34,900 nucleotides of DNA from an uncultured Collinsella sp. (GTDB lineage Bacteria; Actinomycetota; Coriobacteriia; Coriobacteriales; Coriobacteriaceae), in contig CABSNU010000023.1 of NCBI GenBank assembly GCA_902479135.1, positions 1-34,900 of the forward strand, given 5' to 3'. The notes beneath the pieces were generated by a model. It was not told the DNA's origin and did no database searches. It saw nothing but the letters and a program-made list of their open reading frames with translations. This document shows, piece after piece, positions 16,414 to 24,812 of this stretch; position 1 is the first letter of the stretch; every line of letters starts with the position of its first letter. Both the position numbers and the translations under genes were made by a program.

Positions 16414-17214
16414 ATGAGCGCAAATCCGCTGCTTTCCATCGAAGGTCTGACCGCCTCCGTGGACGAGAAGACCATCCTCCACAACGTCAACCTCAACGTC
16501 GCCGCCGGCGAGACCCACGTGCTGATGGGACCCAACGGCGCCGGCAAGTCCACCCTCGGCCACCTGGTCATGGGCGATCCCGTCTACACGGTCAACGACG
16601 GCCGCATCGTCTTTGACGGCCAGGACATCACCGAGCTCACCACCGACAAGCGCTCGCGCGCCGGCCTGTTCCTGAGCTTCCAGGCCCCGGTCGAGATCCC
16701 GGGCGTACCGCTGTCGAGCTTTTTGCGCGCCAGCATCGCCGGCCGCCCCGGCCTGGAGATGAAGGGCAAGGAGTTCCGCCGTCGCGTCAAGGAGCTCGCA
16801 GCCGAGCTCAACATGGACACCGCCTACCTCAACCGCGAGCTGGGCGTGGGCTTCTCGGGCGGCGAGAAGAAGAAAGTCGAGATGCTCCAGCTCCTGCTGC
16901 TGCAACCCAAGCTCGCCATCCTCGACGAGACCGACTCAGGCTTGGACGTCGACGCGCTTTCCACCGTCAGCCACGGCATGGACGCGTACCGCAAGAGCTG
17001 CGACGGCTCCATGCTCATCATCACGCACAACACGCGCATCCTGGAGCACCTGGATGTCGACCGCGTCCACGTTATGGTCAAGGGCCACATCGTGCGCGAG
17101 GACGACGCCTCGCTGATCCCCTGGATCGACAAGAACGGCTTTGAGACCTTCGAGCGCGAGGCCGCCGAGCAGCGCGCCCAGGCCGAGGCCGCCGCTGCCG
17201 AGCAGCAGGCGTAA
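16414..17214 (+). CDS. sufC: SufC, Fe-S assembly ATPase
   Basis: 266-residue ABC-type ATPase that powers the SufBCD scaffold in the cytoplasm. Walker A GPNGAGKST is at 39-47, the ABC signature appears as FSGGEKKKVEMLQ, and Walker B as LAILDETDSGLDVDAL, followed by the LIITHNTRIL switch region. SufC-specific features are the GGEKKK signature and the ETDSGLD Walker B, both unlike transporter ATPases. I chose the ATG at 16414 because AGAGGG lies five bases upstream; the ATG at 16384 has no such site. The Ala/Glu-rich tail (about residues 250-266) is longer than in many SufC proteins. It is the first gene of the sufCBDSU operon, 12 bases before sufB. Confidence 0.97.
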   Translation: MSANPLLSIEGLTASVDEKTILHNVNLNVAAGETHVLMGPNGAGKSTLGHLVMGDPVYTVNDGRIVFDGQDITELTTDKRSRAGLFLSFQAPVEIPGVPLSSFLRASIAGRPGLEMKGKEFRRRVKELAAELNMDTAYLNRELGVGFSGGEKKKVEMLQLLLLQPKLAILDETDSGLDVDALSTVSHGMDAYRKSCDGSMLIITHNTRILEHLDVDRVHVMVKGHIVREDDASLIPWIDKNGFETFEREAAEQRAQAEAAAAEQQA

Positions 17215-17226
17215 AGGGGCGACGCA

Positions 17227-18639
17227 ATGACCAAGAACCGCACCGAGGTCGCGGACATCGACCGCAGCCTCTACGACTTCACCTATGGCGAGGAGGGATT
17301 CGAGCGCCTCGACGCCGGCATCACGCCCGACATCGTGCGCGAGATCAGCGCCAAGAAGGACGAGCCGCAGTGGATGCTCGACCTGCGCCTCAAGTCCCTC
17401 GAGATCTTCAACCGCTTCCCGGATCCGACGTGGGGCCCCTCCATCGAGGGCCTGGACATGGACAACATCGTCACCTACGTCAAGCCCAACACCGACCAAA
17501 AGCACGACTGGGAGTCGGTGCCCGACGACATCAAGAACACCTTTGAGCGCTTGGGCATCCCCGACGCCGAGCGCAGCTACCTGGCAGGCGTCGGCGCGCA
17601 GTACGACTCCGAGCTGGTCTACCACAACATGCAGGACACGGCGTCCAAGATGGGCATCGTCTACTCCGGTATTGAAGAAGCCCTGCACGATCCACAGTGG
17701 GAACCGCTCATCCACGAGAAGTTTATGACGCTCATCCCGCCCACCGACCACAAGTTTGCGGCCCTGCACGGCGCCGTATGGTCGGGCGGCTCGTTTGTCT
17801 ACGTGCCCAAGGGCACCAAGCTCGACTTCCCGCTGCAGAGCTACTTCCGCCTCAACGCCAAGGGTGCCGGCCAGTTTGAGCACACGCTCATCATCGTCGA
17901 GGACGATGCCGACCTGCACTTTATCGAGGGCTGCTCCGCGCCCAAGTACAACGTGGCCAACCTCCACGCCGGCGCCGTCGAGCTCTTTGTGGGCAAGCGT
18001 GCGCACCTGCGCTACTCGACCATCGAGAACTGGTCCAAGAACATGTACAACCTCAACACCAAGCGTGCACGCGTGGACGAGGACGGCGACATCGAATGGA
18101 TCAGTGGCTCCTTCGGCAGCCACGTGGGCTACCTCTACCCCATGAGCGTGCTCAACGGCCGCCGCGCCCGCTCGAGCTTTACCGGCATCACCTTTGCCGG
18201 TGCCGGTCAGAACCTCGACACCGGCTGCAAGGTCGTGCTCAACGCCCCCGAGACCTCGGCGACCGTCGAGACCAAGGGCATCTCCAAGAGCGGCGGCATC
18301 CAGACCTTCCGCAGCTCCATCGTGGCCACGCCCAAGGCCGAGGGTTCCAAGGCAACCGTGAGCTGCCAGTCGCTGATGCTCGACGACCAGAGCCGCTCCG
18401 ACACTATTCCGGCCATGGACATCCGCGCCAAGAATGTCGACATCGGCCACGAGGCCACCATCGGCCGCATCGGCGATGACAAGGTGTTCTACCTGATGAG
18501 CCGCGGTATCTCGGAGGAAGAGGCCCGCACTATGATCGTTAACGGCTTTGCCAACCCGGTCTCCAAGGAGCTGCCACTTGAGTACGCCGTCGAGATGAAC
18601 AACCTGATCAAGCTCGAGATGGAAGGAGCGATCGGATAA
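17227..18639 (+). CDS. sufB: SufB, Fe-S scaffold subunit
   Basis: 470-residue core scaffold subunit of SufBCD, on which nascent Fe-S clusters are built. Family marks: FVYVPKGTKLDFPLQSYFR, the VSCQSLMLDDQSRSDTIP segment with the conserved Cys that accepts sulfur in SufB proteins, HEATIGRIGDDKVFYLMSRG, and the end EMNNLIKLEMEGAIG. The ATG at 17227 has a GGGG site upstream. Its TAA stop shares one base with the sufD start, so translation is coupled. Length is normal for the family, and strong codon bias toward C-ending codons fits a well-expressed native gene. Confidence 0.97.
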   Translation: MTKNRTEVADIDRSLYDFTYGEEGFERLDAGITPDIVREISAKKDEPQWMLDLRLKSLEIFNRFPDPTWGPSIEGLDMDNIVTYVKPNTDQKHDWESVPDDIKNTFERLGIPDAERSYLAGVGAQYDSELVYHNMQDTASKMGIVYSGIEEALHDPQWEPLIHEKFMTLIPPTDHKFAALHGAVWSGGSFVYVPKGTKLDFPLQSYFRLNAKGAGQFEHTLIIVEDDADLHFIEGCSAPKYNVANLHAGAVELFVGKRAHLRYSTIENWSKNMYNLNTKRARVDEDGDIEWISGSFGSHVGYLYPMSVLNGRRARSSFTGITFAGAGQNLDTGCKVVLNAPETSATVETKGISKSGGIQTFRSSIVATPKAEGSKATVSCQSLMLDDQSRSDTIPAMDIRAKNVDIGHEATIGRIGDDKVFYLMSRGISEEEARTMIVNGFANPVSKELPLEYAVEMNNLIKLEMEGAIG

Positions 18640-19910
18640 TGAAACAGGAAACCAACACCGCTGCTACCACGCTCGAGCAGGTCAACGCTATGCCGGCTGC
18701 CACTTGGGGCTGGCTCAAGATGAACCAGACCAAGCTCGAGCTTTCCGACGAGCTTGTCACCGCTCCCGCCAAGGCCGTTGAGGTCGAGGGCCTGGATGAG
18801 CAGTTTGCCGGCTCGGCCGACGCCTTCGACACCGCCATGGACGCCATGGCCGAGCGCTTCCCCAAGCGCCGTGCCTCCGCCCCCGGCGATGCTGCCGACC
18901 GCACCCGCATCACGCCCGAGACCGAGCTCGACGTGCCCGCCACCTCTGTCTACCAGGCCGGCGCCATCAAGCTCGAAGAGGAGCTCTCCCCTGCCGAGGC
19001 CTTCGAGACCGGCATGGGTGAGGCCGCCTACACCTACCTGGCCGAGCACGCCGTCAAGCGCATCGTCATCGATGTGCCCGCATACCAGCACGCCACGGTT
19101 ACCGTGCGCGTGAGTGGCGTCGACGCGGCGGCGGCCATCGCCGCTATCGATGTCGTCGCCCGTCCGCAGGCAACGCTCGACCTGCACATAGCCCTCGACT
19201 CTCCCGTTGCCGGCGAGGGCGTCGTGGGCTCCGTGCTGCGCGTGTGCGCCCACGAGTACGCCACCGTCAACGTGACCTGCACGCAGACGCTCGACGACAG
19301 CTGGATCGCGCTTGACGACACTGGCCTGTTTCTGGACGAGGGCGCGCGCGTCAACGTACAGCACACCGTCCTGGGTGCCGGCGCCAGCGCCACCGGCCTT
19401 GCCGGCGACCTGCTGGGCGACACCGCCAAGGTGACCATCGATACCGATTACCTGGGCGCCCGCGAGCAGGTGCGCGACTTTAACTACGAGCTGCGCCACC
19501 GCGGCCGCAAGACCGAGTGCGAGATCGACGCCAACGGCGTGCTGACTGGCACGTCCAAGAAGGTCTACCGCGGCACCATCGACCTCGTGCACGGCTGCAA
19601 GGGTGCCGTCGGCACCGAGCGCGAGACGGTACTGCTCGCCAACAAGGGCGTCGACAACAAGACCGTTCCCGTCATCCTCTGCGACGAGGACGACGTTGCC
19701 GGCAACCACGGCGCCACCATCGGCCACGTCCGCGACGAGCAGCTGTTCTACCTCGCCTGCCGCGGCCTTGACCAAAACGCCGCCGAGGATCTGTTCATCC
19801 GCGCCAAGCTGGAGGACGCCGCGCTTTCCGCCACCGATGAGCGCACCCGCGCCGCCGTCGTCCGCCTGGGCAACAACCTGATCGATAACTTTGAAGAGGA
19901 GCTCGCATGA
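18639..19910 (+). CDS. sufD: SufD, Fe-S scaffold subunit
   Basis: 423-residue partner of SufB in the SufBCD complex. The C-terminal beta-helix core is clear: VLGAGASATGLAGDLLGD, YELRHRGRKTECEIDANG, then GNHGATIGHVRDEQLFYLA with the conserved His of SufD. The first 150 residues are poorly conserved and Ala-rich, as is usual for SufD. Its start overlaps the sufB stop by one base, and its stop overlaps the sufS start by four (ATGA). It supports iron entry and complex assembly together with SufC. Confidence 0.95.
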   Translation: MKQETNTAATTLEQVNAMPAATWGWLKMNQTKLELSDELVTAPAKAVEVEGLDEQFAGSADAFDTAMDAMAERFPKRRASAPGDAADRTRITPETELDVPATSVYQAGAIKLEEELSPAEAFETGMGEAAYTYLAEHAVKRIVIDVPAYQHATVTVRVSGVDAAAAIAAIDVVARPQATLDLHIALDSPVAGEGVVGSVLRVCAHEYATVNVTCTQTLDDSWIALDDTGLFLDEGARVNVQHTVLGAGASATGLAGDLLGDTAKVTIDTDYLGAREQVRDFNYELRHRGRKTECEIDANGVLTGTSKKVYRGTIDLVHGCKGAVGTERETVLLANKGVDNKTVPVILCDEDDVAGNHGATIGHVRDEQLFYLACRGLDQNAAEDLFIRAKLEDAALSATDERTRAAVVRLGNNLIDNFEEELA

Positions 19911-21232
19911 TCGATACCGAGCACGTTAAATGCGATACCTGTACCGCACCGGAGCCTATGGAGCTCGACGCCAGCGACGAGGCCTCGCGCGGCTGGCCTA
20001 CCGTCGACATCGAGACCAACCCCTACAAGGCGCAGTTCCCGCTGTTCCAGCAGCATCCCGAGATCGCCTTCCTCGATAGCGCCGCCACCGCGCAGCGCCC
20101 CGCCTGCGTGCTCGACGCCGAGCGCGACTTCTACCAGCGCATGAACGCCAACCCCCTGCGCGGTCTGTATTCGCTGTCCGTCGAGGCCACTGATGCCATC
20201 GCCAAGGTCCGCCAGCAGATTGCCGACCTCATCGGCGCCTCCAGGGCCAACGAAGTCGTCTTCACCCGCAACACCAGCGAGTCGCTCAACCTGGTCGCCA
20301 AGAGCTTTGCGCCCACGGTGCTGGAGCCCGGCGACGAGGTCGTCATCACCATCATGGAGCACCACTCCAACCTGATCCCGTGGCAGCAGGTCTGCCGCGA
20401 GACCGGTGCCAAGCTCGTCTACCTCTATCCCACCAAGACCGGCCAACTCACCACCGAGGAGGTCCTGGCCAAGGTGGGTCCCAAGACCAAGATTCTGGCC
20501 GTGGGTCAGGTCTCCAACGTGCTAGGCGTCGAGAACCCGGTCAAGAACCTCGGCAAGCTCGTGCATAAGTATGGCGGTTATCTGGTCGTCGACGGCGCGC
20601 AGTCGCTGCCGCACATGCCGGTCAATGTGGCCGATCTGGGCGCCGACTTCTTTGCCTTTAGCGCGCACAAGGCCATGGGCCCCATGGGTATCGGCGTGCT
20701 GTGGGGCAAGATGGACCTACTCAACGCCATGCCGCCCATGCTCACCGGTGGCGAGATGATCGATTCGGTCACCGAGCAGGACGCCGTCTGGGCGCCCGTC
20801 CCCGAGAAGTTCGAGGCTGGCACGCAGGACGCCGCCGGTATCTTCGCCACAGGCGCCGCCCTCGACTACCTCGTCAACACCGTGGGCTACGAAAACATCC
20901 AGGCCCGCGAGCAGGCACTTGTCCACTACCTGATGGGCGAGCTCATGCAGCTCGACTTTGTCCAGATCATCGGATCCATCTATTGGGACAACCATCACGG
21001 CGTCGTGAGCTTTAACGTCAAGGGCATCCACCCGCACGATGTCGCGAGCATCATGGACATGGACGGCGTTTGCATCCGCGCCGGTCACCACTGCGCACAG
21101 CCGCTGCTTACCTGGCTGGGCGTCGAGAACCTTGCCTGCTGCCGCGCCAGCGTGGCCTTCTACAACGACAAGGCCGACATCGACAAGTTCATCGCCGGCC
21201 TGCATCACGTTTGGAGCACGTTTAATGGGTAA
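19907..21232 (+). CDS. sufS: SufS, group II cysteine desulfurase
   Basis: 441-residue PLP enzyme that releases sulfur from cysteine as a persulfide. The PLP lysine is in FSAHKAMGPMG. The catalytic Cys, about residue 396, is in RAGHHCAQPL, followed by CCRASVAFYN. The N terminus carries about 40 extra residues (with KCDTCTAPEP, a CxxC) ahead of the usual start region NPYKAQFPLFQQHPEIAFLD. It overlaps sufD by four bases and the sufU start by eight. SufU most likely receives the sulfur, as in Gram-positive SUF systems. Confidence 0.96.
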   Translation: MIDTEHVKCDTCTAPEPMELDASDEASRGWPTVDIETNPYKAQFPLFQQHPEIAFLDSAATAQRPACVLDAERDFYQRMNANPLRGLYSLSVEATDAIAKVRQQIADLIGASRANEVVFTRNTSESLNLVAKSFAPTVLEPGDEVVITIMEHHSNLIPWQQVCRETGAKLVYLYPTKTGQLTTEEVLAKVGPKTKILAVGQVSNVLGVENPVKNLGKLVHKYGGYLVVDGAQSLPHMPVNVADLGADFFAFSAHKAMGPMGIGVLWGKMDLLNAMPPMLTGGEMIDSVTEQDAVWAPVPEKFEAGTQDAAGIFATGAALDYLVNTVGYENIQAREQALVHYLMGELMQLDFVQIIGSIYWDNHHGVVSFNVKGIHPHDVASIMDMDGVCIRAGHHCAQPLLTWLGVENLACCRASVAFYNDKADIDKFIAGLHHVWSTFNG

Positions 21233-21659
21233 TCTGTACACCTCCACCACGTTTATGGAGCACAACTCGCACCCCGACTATAAGTACGAGATGGACGCCC
21301 CCACGCACGAGCACGACGGCATCAACCCCAGCTGCGGCGACGAGCTCACCTTGCAGCTGCGTGTCGAGAACGGCGTGATCGAGGAGGCCTCCTTTACCGG
21401 TCACGGCTGCGCCATCAGCCAGGCCAGCGCCGATATCATGGCCGACCTCATCACCGGCGAGACGGTCGAGGAGGCACGCCGCCTGGCCGGGCTCTTCCTG
21501 GCCATGATCCGCGGCGAGCAGCTCTCAGAGGAGGACCTAGAAGATCTGGACGAGGCCGCCCAGCTCCAGGACATCTCGCACATGCCCGCCCGCGTCAAGT
21601 GCGCCGAGCTCGCCTGGCGCACCCTCGACGGCATGCTCACGGGACAAAATAATCAGTAG
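21225..21659 (+). CDS. sufU: SufU, zinc-dependent sulfur-transfer partner of SufS
   Basis: 144-residue SufU. The ligand set is visible: Cys37 and Asp39 in NPSCGDELTLQL, Cys62 in GHGCAISQASADIMADL, and Cys126 in RVKCAELAWRTL. In Gram-positive systems SufU takes the persulfide sulfur from SufS through its zinc site. The ATG at 21225 overlaps the end of sufS by eight bases. It is the last gene of the operon. Its final codons and stop (21640-21659) lie inside Rrf2 box 3, an unusual overlap of coding and regulatory sequence. Confidence 0.95.
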   Translation: MGNLYTSTTFMEHNSHPDYKYEMDAPTHEHDGINPSCGDELTLQLRVENGVIEEASFTGHGCAISQASADIMADLITGETVEEARRLAGLFLAMIRGEQLSEEDLEDLDEAAQLQDISHMPARVKCAELAWRTLDGMLTGQNNQ

Positions 21660-21670
21660 AACTTGTCCCA
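21640..21670. promoter_or_regulatory. Rrf2 box 3 at the 3' end of the suf operon
   Basis: A third 31-bp element with GGGACAA and TTGTCCCA arms at exactly the spacing of boxes 1 and 2, and followed by AATCTTAAG as box 1 is. It covers the last codons and stop of sufU. The inner bases do not pair, so it is a DNA-site candidate more than a hairpin. Confidence 0.65.
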
Positions 21671-21687
21671 AATCTTAAGATTTTTGT

Positions 21688-21730
21688 TGGCCGAATCGCT
21701 TGACAAGAGTGGTTCGGCCATTTTCTATTC
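21688..21730 (+). terminator. suf operon terminator
   Basis: An 8-bp stem TGGCCGAA/TTCGGCCA with a 17-base loop is followed by TTTTCTATT. It follows sufU by 28 bases. A perfect palindrome AAATCTTAAGATTT lies just before it (21669-21682). It also overlaps the end of the convergent transposase-like gene. Confidence 0.65.
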
Positions 21731-22534
21731 CGAGAGCTCAGCCTGTGCCTTCACCCGCGCATAAGCGCGCACGATACGAGATACGGTACTCTTGCTGATT
21801 CCCGTATACCGTTCGACCTCGCGCACCGTGTAGCCGCCATCGTGCAGAGCGAAAATGATTCTGTCTCGCCGCGAGGGCGCAACGGTCTTGAGTTCGTTGA
21901 GCGGAACCCCGAGGCTCTTCGCCATCTTGTCGGCAAAGGCGTGGCGTTCCCACTCCGTCTCTTTCATATCGCACAGCGCTGGCTCACTGCCGTCGGGCGT
22001 CGAAAGCGAATAGGCAATAAAGCCCTCGGCAGAGCCAAAAAGCTCAAGCACACAAGAAGGATCAGAAAATCCCCTCGCGGCATCGGCCACATCACCGTCG
22101 TAAGCGCGTAGATGTTCCGGAAAGCTGCTCCAGGGATAACGCTCGATTAGGCTAACGCCCACCTCCTGCGGATCGGCGTGTACAGAGCGAATAGCCTCCA
22201 TCACCTGCCAGTCGGTATCGAGCGAGCGCCGGTCAAAACGGTTTTGGAACAGATGGCCTGTGCGCCCCGTGCGCTTATTGAACCGCCGCGCGTACGTCAA
22301 AAGCAGCCGGTGCATTGCCGCGCTCATCCTGTCCTCGTAATCTGCAAGCACCAAATGCACGTCATTGCCCATAAGGCACCAGGCGATAACCGTCACGCCC
22401 TCCTCGCGACAGCACTCGCGCATCAGCTCCAAAAACTCCCACCGGTCGTCATCGCCCTCAAAGATGAGCCGCTTGCCCGTACCGCGGGCACAGACATGGT
22501 AAAAGCCGGTAACCGTTCTCCAAACGCGCTGCAT
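21725..22534 (-). CDS. Y1/REP-type transposase-like protein with C-terminal HTH, probably inactive
   Basis: 269-residue protein. Residues 1 to about 125 form a Y1-transposase (HUH) domain of the REP-associated kind: a WRTVTGFYHVCARG start, AWCLMGNDVHLVL, GHLFQNRFDRRS, and IRSVHADPQEVGV. The HUH motif reads Asp58-Val-His60 instead of His-x-His, and the place of the usual catalytic Tyr (family YIHxNP) is Ser117, so DNA cleavage looks lost. The C-terminal part ends in a helix-turn-helix (about 235-262: GGYTVREVERYTGISKSTVS). The ATG at 22534 has AAGGGAG upstream; a longer reading to 22747 lacks a site. It stands alone between the suf operon and the NifU-like/GGGtGRT pair. Confidence 0.78.
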   Translation of the reverse strand: MQRVWRTVTGFYHVCARGTGKRLIFEGDDDRWEFLELMRECCREEGVTVIAWCLMGNDVHLVLADYEDRMSAAMHRLLLTYARRFNKRTGRTGHLFQNRFDRRSLDTDWQVMEAIRSVHADPQEVGVSLIERYPWSSFPEHLRAYDGDVADAARGFSDPSCVLELFGSAEGFIAYSLSTPDGSEPALCDMKETEWERHAFADKMAKSLGVPLNELKTVAPSRRDRIIFALHDGGYTVREVERYTGISKSTVSRIVRAYARVKAQAELSE

Positions 22535-22937
22535 GGCGCTCCCTTCACCGGGATCTGCTTGCCATCCAATACAGCACGATTGAAGCGTGCCATCAAAACA
22601 TTCACGCAAAACAATACACTCGCGCGGCCAAAGGCAGTAATCAGGCGGCGAACGGCACCGTTGCAACAGGTCAACCCCTGCAACGCTTACAAGAGCTGAC
22701 CAAAAGCTTGCCAAAGACGGACCCCCTCTACGGAAGTTCGCGACCACAGAACATAGCGTTTAACCGTTTCAATTAAAACTTCCGGACTTCTCGCTACGAA
22801 AACTGAGCCGTTCGCCGAATATTCCGTGCATTTCGCGGTATTATAGGGGCTGCATGTCATGTCCCTTTCGAAGGGTCGCCCGGCAATCGCCAGCCACGAC
22901 CCCCAGACGGGACGCCAACACGATAGAGAGGAGAGGC
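22535..22937. other. Intergenic region with candidate promoter for the NifU-like/GGGtGRT operon
   Basis: No gene is visible in this 403-bp gap. A -10-like TATTAT lies at 22839-22844 on the plus strand, about 94 bases before the scaffold gene, without a clear -35. An 8-bp perfect inverted repeat (CGGAAGTT at 22731-22738, AACTTCCG at 22777-22784) flanks an AT-rich stretch and may be regulatory. No GGGACAA box is present, so this operon is probably not under the same Rrf2 site as suf. Confidence 0.4.
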
Positions 22938-23672
22938 ATGCAGTACTCACAGGAAGTGGAGAACATGTGCCCCGTTGCCAAGGGTGCATACCACGGCCCC
23001 GCACCCATCCCCGAGGAGGGCAAGTGGGTCCAGGCTAAGGAGATTTCCGACATCTCCGGTCTTACGCACGGTGTGGGTTGGTGCGCACCTCAGCAGGGCG
23101 CCTGCAAGCTCACGCTGAACGTCAAGGACGGCATCATCGAGGAGGCCCTCGTTGAGACCATCGGCTGCTCGGGCATGACCCACTCTGCCGCCATGGCTTC
23201 CGAGATCCTTCCCGGTAAGACCATCCTCGAGGCCCTCAACACCGACCTCGTCTGCGACGCTATCAACGTTGCTATGCGCGAGATCTTCCTGCAAATCGTT
23301 TACGGCCGCAGCCAGACCGCGTTCTCCGAGGGCGGCCTGCCCGTGGGCGCCTCCCTCGACGACCTCGGCAAGGGCCTTCGCTCTCAGGTCGGCACCATGT
23401 TCGGCACCAAGGCCAAGGGCGCTCGTTACCTCGAGCTCGCTCAGGGCTACGTCACCCGCATGGCTCTCAACGACAAGAACGAGATCATCGCATTCGAGTT
23501 CCTGAACCTCGGCAAGTTCACCGACGCCGTCAAGGCCGGCAAGACCCCCGAGGAGGCCATCGCTGGCGCTATGGGCCACTATGGTCAGTGGGAGAACGCT
23601 GCCAAGTACATCGACCCGCGCACCGACGAGGAGACTCACTCCGTCGCCAGCGTGTTCCCGGTTCACGAGTAG
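22938..23672 (+). CDS. NifU-like Fe-S cluster scaffold protein
   Basis: 244-residue protein of the NifU/SufU-like scaffold type, paired with the GGGtGRT gene. The three scaffold positions are visible: Cys49 and Cys56 in VGWCAPQQGACKLTL, Cys77 in ETIGCSGMTHSAA, and Cys106 in TDLVCDAINVAM. It is longer than SufU, with extra N-terminal (with Cys11) and C-terminal sections. I chose the ATG at 22938 since AGGAGAGG lies just upstream. Codons for Ala and Gly end in T much more often than in the suf genes, which suggests high expression. It is followed after 18 bases by the GGGtGRT gene. A role in cluster assembly or delivery is family inference. Confidence 0.88.
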   Translation: MQYSQEVENMCPVAKGAYHGPAPIPEEGKWVQAKEISDISGLTHGVGWCAPQQGACKLTLNVKDGIIEEALVETIGCSGMTHSAAMASEILPGKTILEALNTDLVCDAINVAMREIFLQIVYGRSQTAFSEGGLPVGASLDDLGKGLRSQVGTMFGTKAKGARYLELAQGYVTRMALNDKNEIIAFEFLNLGKFTDAVKAGKTPEEAIAGAMGHYGQWENAAKYIDPRTDEETHSVASVFPVHE

Positions 23673-23690
23673 AAAGGGAGGGAAATAACT

Positions 23691-24695
23691 ATGACTGTTA
23701 CGTTCGAAGGTTACGAGCGCCGCGCTGACAAGATCAACAAGTGCCTCGCCGACAACGGCATCGCCTCCCTCGAGGAAGCTCTGCAGATCTGCACCGACAA
23801 GGGCTTCAACCCGCGTGAGATCGTCAACAACACCCAGTCCATCGCCTTCCAGAACGCCGAGTGGGCCTACACCCTCGGTTGCGCTCTCGCTGTCAAGCGT
23901 GGCGCCAAGTCCGCTTCTGAGGCTGCCGCCATCATCGGCGAGGGCATCCAGGCCTTCACCGTTCCCGGCTCCGTCGCCGAGGACCGCAAGGTTGGTCTGG
24001 GCCACGGCAACCTGGGCGCTATGCTGCTCTCCGACGACACCGAGTGCTTCGCCTTCCTGGCCGGCCACGAGTCCTTCGCTGCCGCTGAGGGCGCTATCGG
24101 CCTGGCTCTGAACGCCAACAAGGCTCGCAAGAAGCCGCTGCGCGTTATCCTCAACGGTCTGGGCAAGGACGCCGCTCAGATCATCGCCCGCATCAACGGC
24201 TTCACCTATGTGAAGACCCAGTTCGACTACTACACGGGCGAGCTCAAGGTCGTCGAGACCATCCCCTACTCCGATGGTCCCCGCGCTGCCGTTAACTGCT
24301 ACGGCTCCGACGACGTCCGCGAGGGCGTTGCCATCATGTGGCACGAGAACGTCGACATCTCGATCACCGGTAACTCCACCAACCCCACGCGCTTCCAGCA
24401 CCCCGTCGCTGGCACCTACAAGAAGGAGCGCATCGAGGCTGGCAAGAAGTACTTCTCCGTCGCTTCTGGTGGCGGCACTGGCCGCACCCTGCACCCGGAC
24501 AACATGGGCGCCGGCCCTGCCTCTTACGGCATGACCGACACCATGGGCCGTATGCACTCCGACGCCCAGTTCGCCGGTTCTTCCTCCGTGCCTGCGCACG
24601 TCGACATGATGGGTCTCATCGGCATGGGCAACAACCCCATGGTTGGTGCCACCGTCGCCTGCGCTGTCGCCGTCGAGGAGGCCCTCAAGGCCTAA
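23691..24695 (+). CDS. GGGtGRT-family protein
   Basis: 334-residue protein with the defining motif GGGTGRT at residues 260-266 (SVASGGGTGRTLHPDN). It belongs to a conserved anaerobe family named for this motif, whose biochemical role is not established as far as I know. Other conserved stretches: GHGNLGAMLLSDDTECFAFL, VNCYGSDDVREGVAIMWHEN, and the C-terminal GASYGMTDTMGRMHSD-like region. There is no signal peptide or membrane segment. A strong AGGGAGGG site lies before its ATG, 18 bases after the NifU-like gene, and a strong terminator ends the pair. Its constant pairing with a scaffold protein suggests work in Fe-S metabolism. Codon use suggests high expression. Confidence 0.9.
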   Translation: MTVTFEGYERRADKINKCLADNGIASLEEALQICTDKGFNPREIVNNTQSIAFQNAEWAYTLGCALAVKRGAKSASEAAAIIGEGIQAFTVPGSVAEDRKVGLGHGNLGAMLLSDDTECFAFLAGHESFAAAEGAIGLALNANKARKKPLRVILNGLGKDAAQIIARINGFTYVKTQFDYYTGELKVVETIPYSDGPRAAVNCYGSDDVREGVAIMWHENVDISITGNSTNPTRFQHPVAGTYKKERIEAGKKYFSVASGGGTGRTLHPDNMGAGPASYGMTDTMGRMHSDAQFAGSSSVPAHVDMMGLIGMGNNPMVGATVACAVAVEEALKA

Positions 24696-24730
24696 TCGCG
24701 CCCGCGCGATGCTCATATAGTTGAGCTTTG

Positions 24731-24764
24731 GAGCCGCTACCTTTCGAGGTAGCGGCTCTTTTTG
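24731..24764 (+). terminator. Strong UUCG terminator after the GGGtGRT gene
   Basis: A perfect 12-bp stem (GAGCCGCTACCT/AGGTAGCGGCTC) with a TTCG tetraloop is followed by TTTTTGTTT, a textbook intrinsic terminator. Confidence 0.95.
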
Positions 24765-24812
24765 TTTGCCCCGTCTCAAATTGGTTACTCTTATTAAAGG
24801 GTCCGATGTATC

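Noticed and set aside
16936..19775. Long minus-strand frames (504 and 428 codons) under sufC, sufB and sufD
   Set aside because: These are antisense shadows of C-ending codons in well-conserved suf genes, with His/Val/Gly/Asp-rich products and no motifs.
22731..22784. 8-bp inverted repeat CGGAAGTT/AACTTCCG as an operator
   Set aside because: Too short with a 38-base spacer to separate from chance; noted only inside the intergenic entry.
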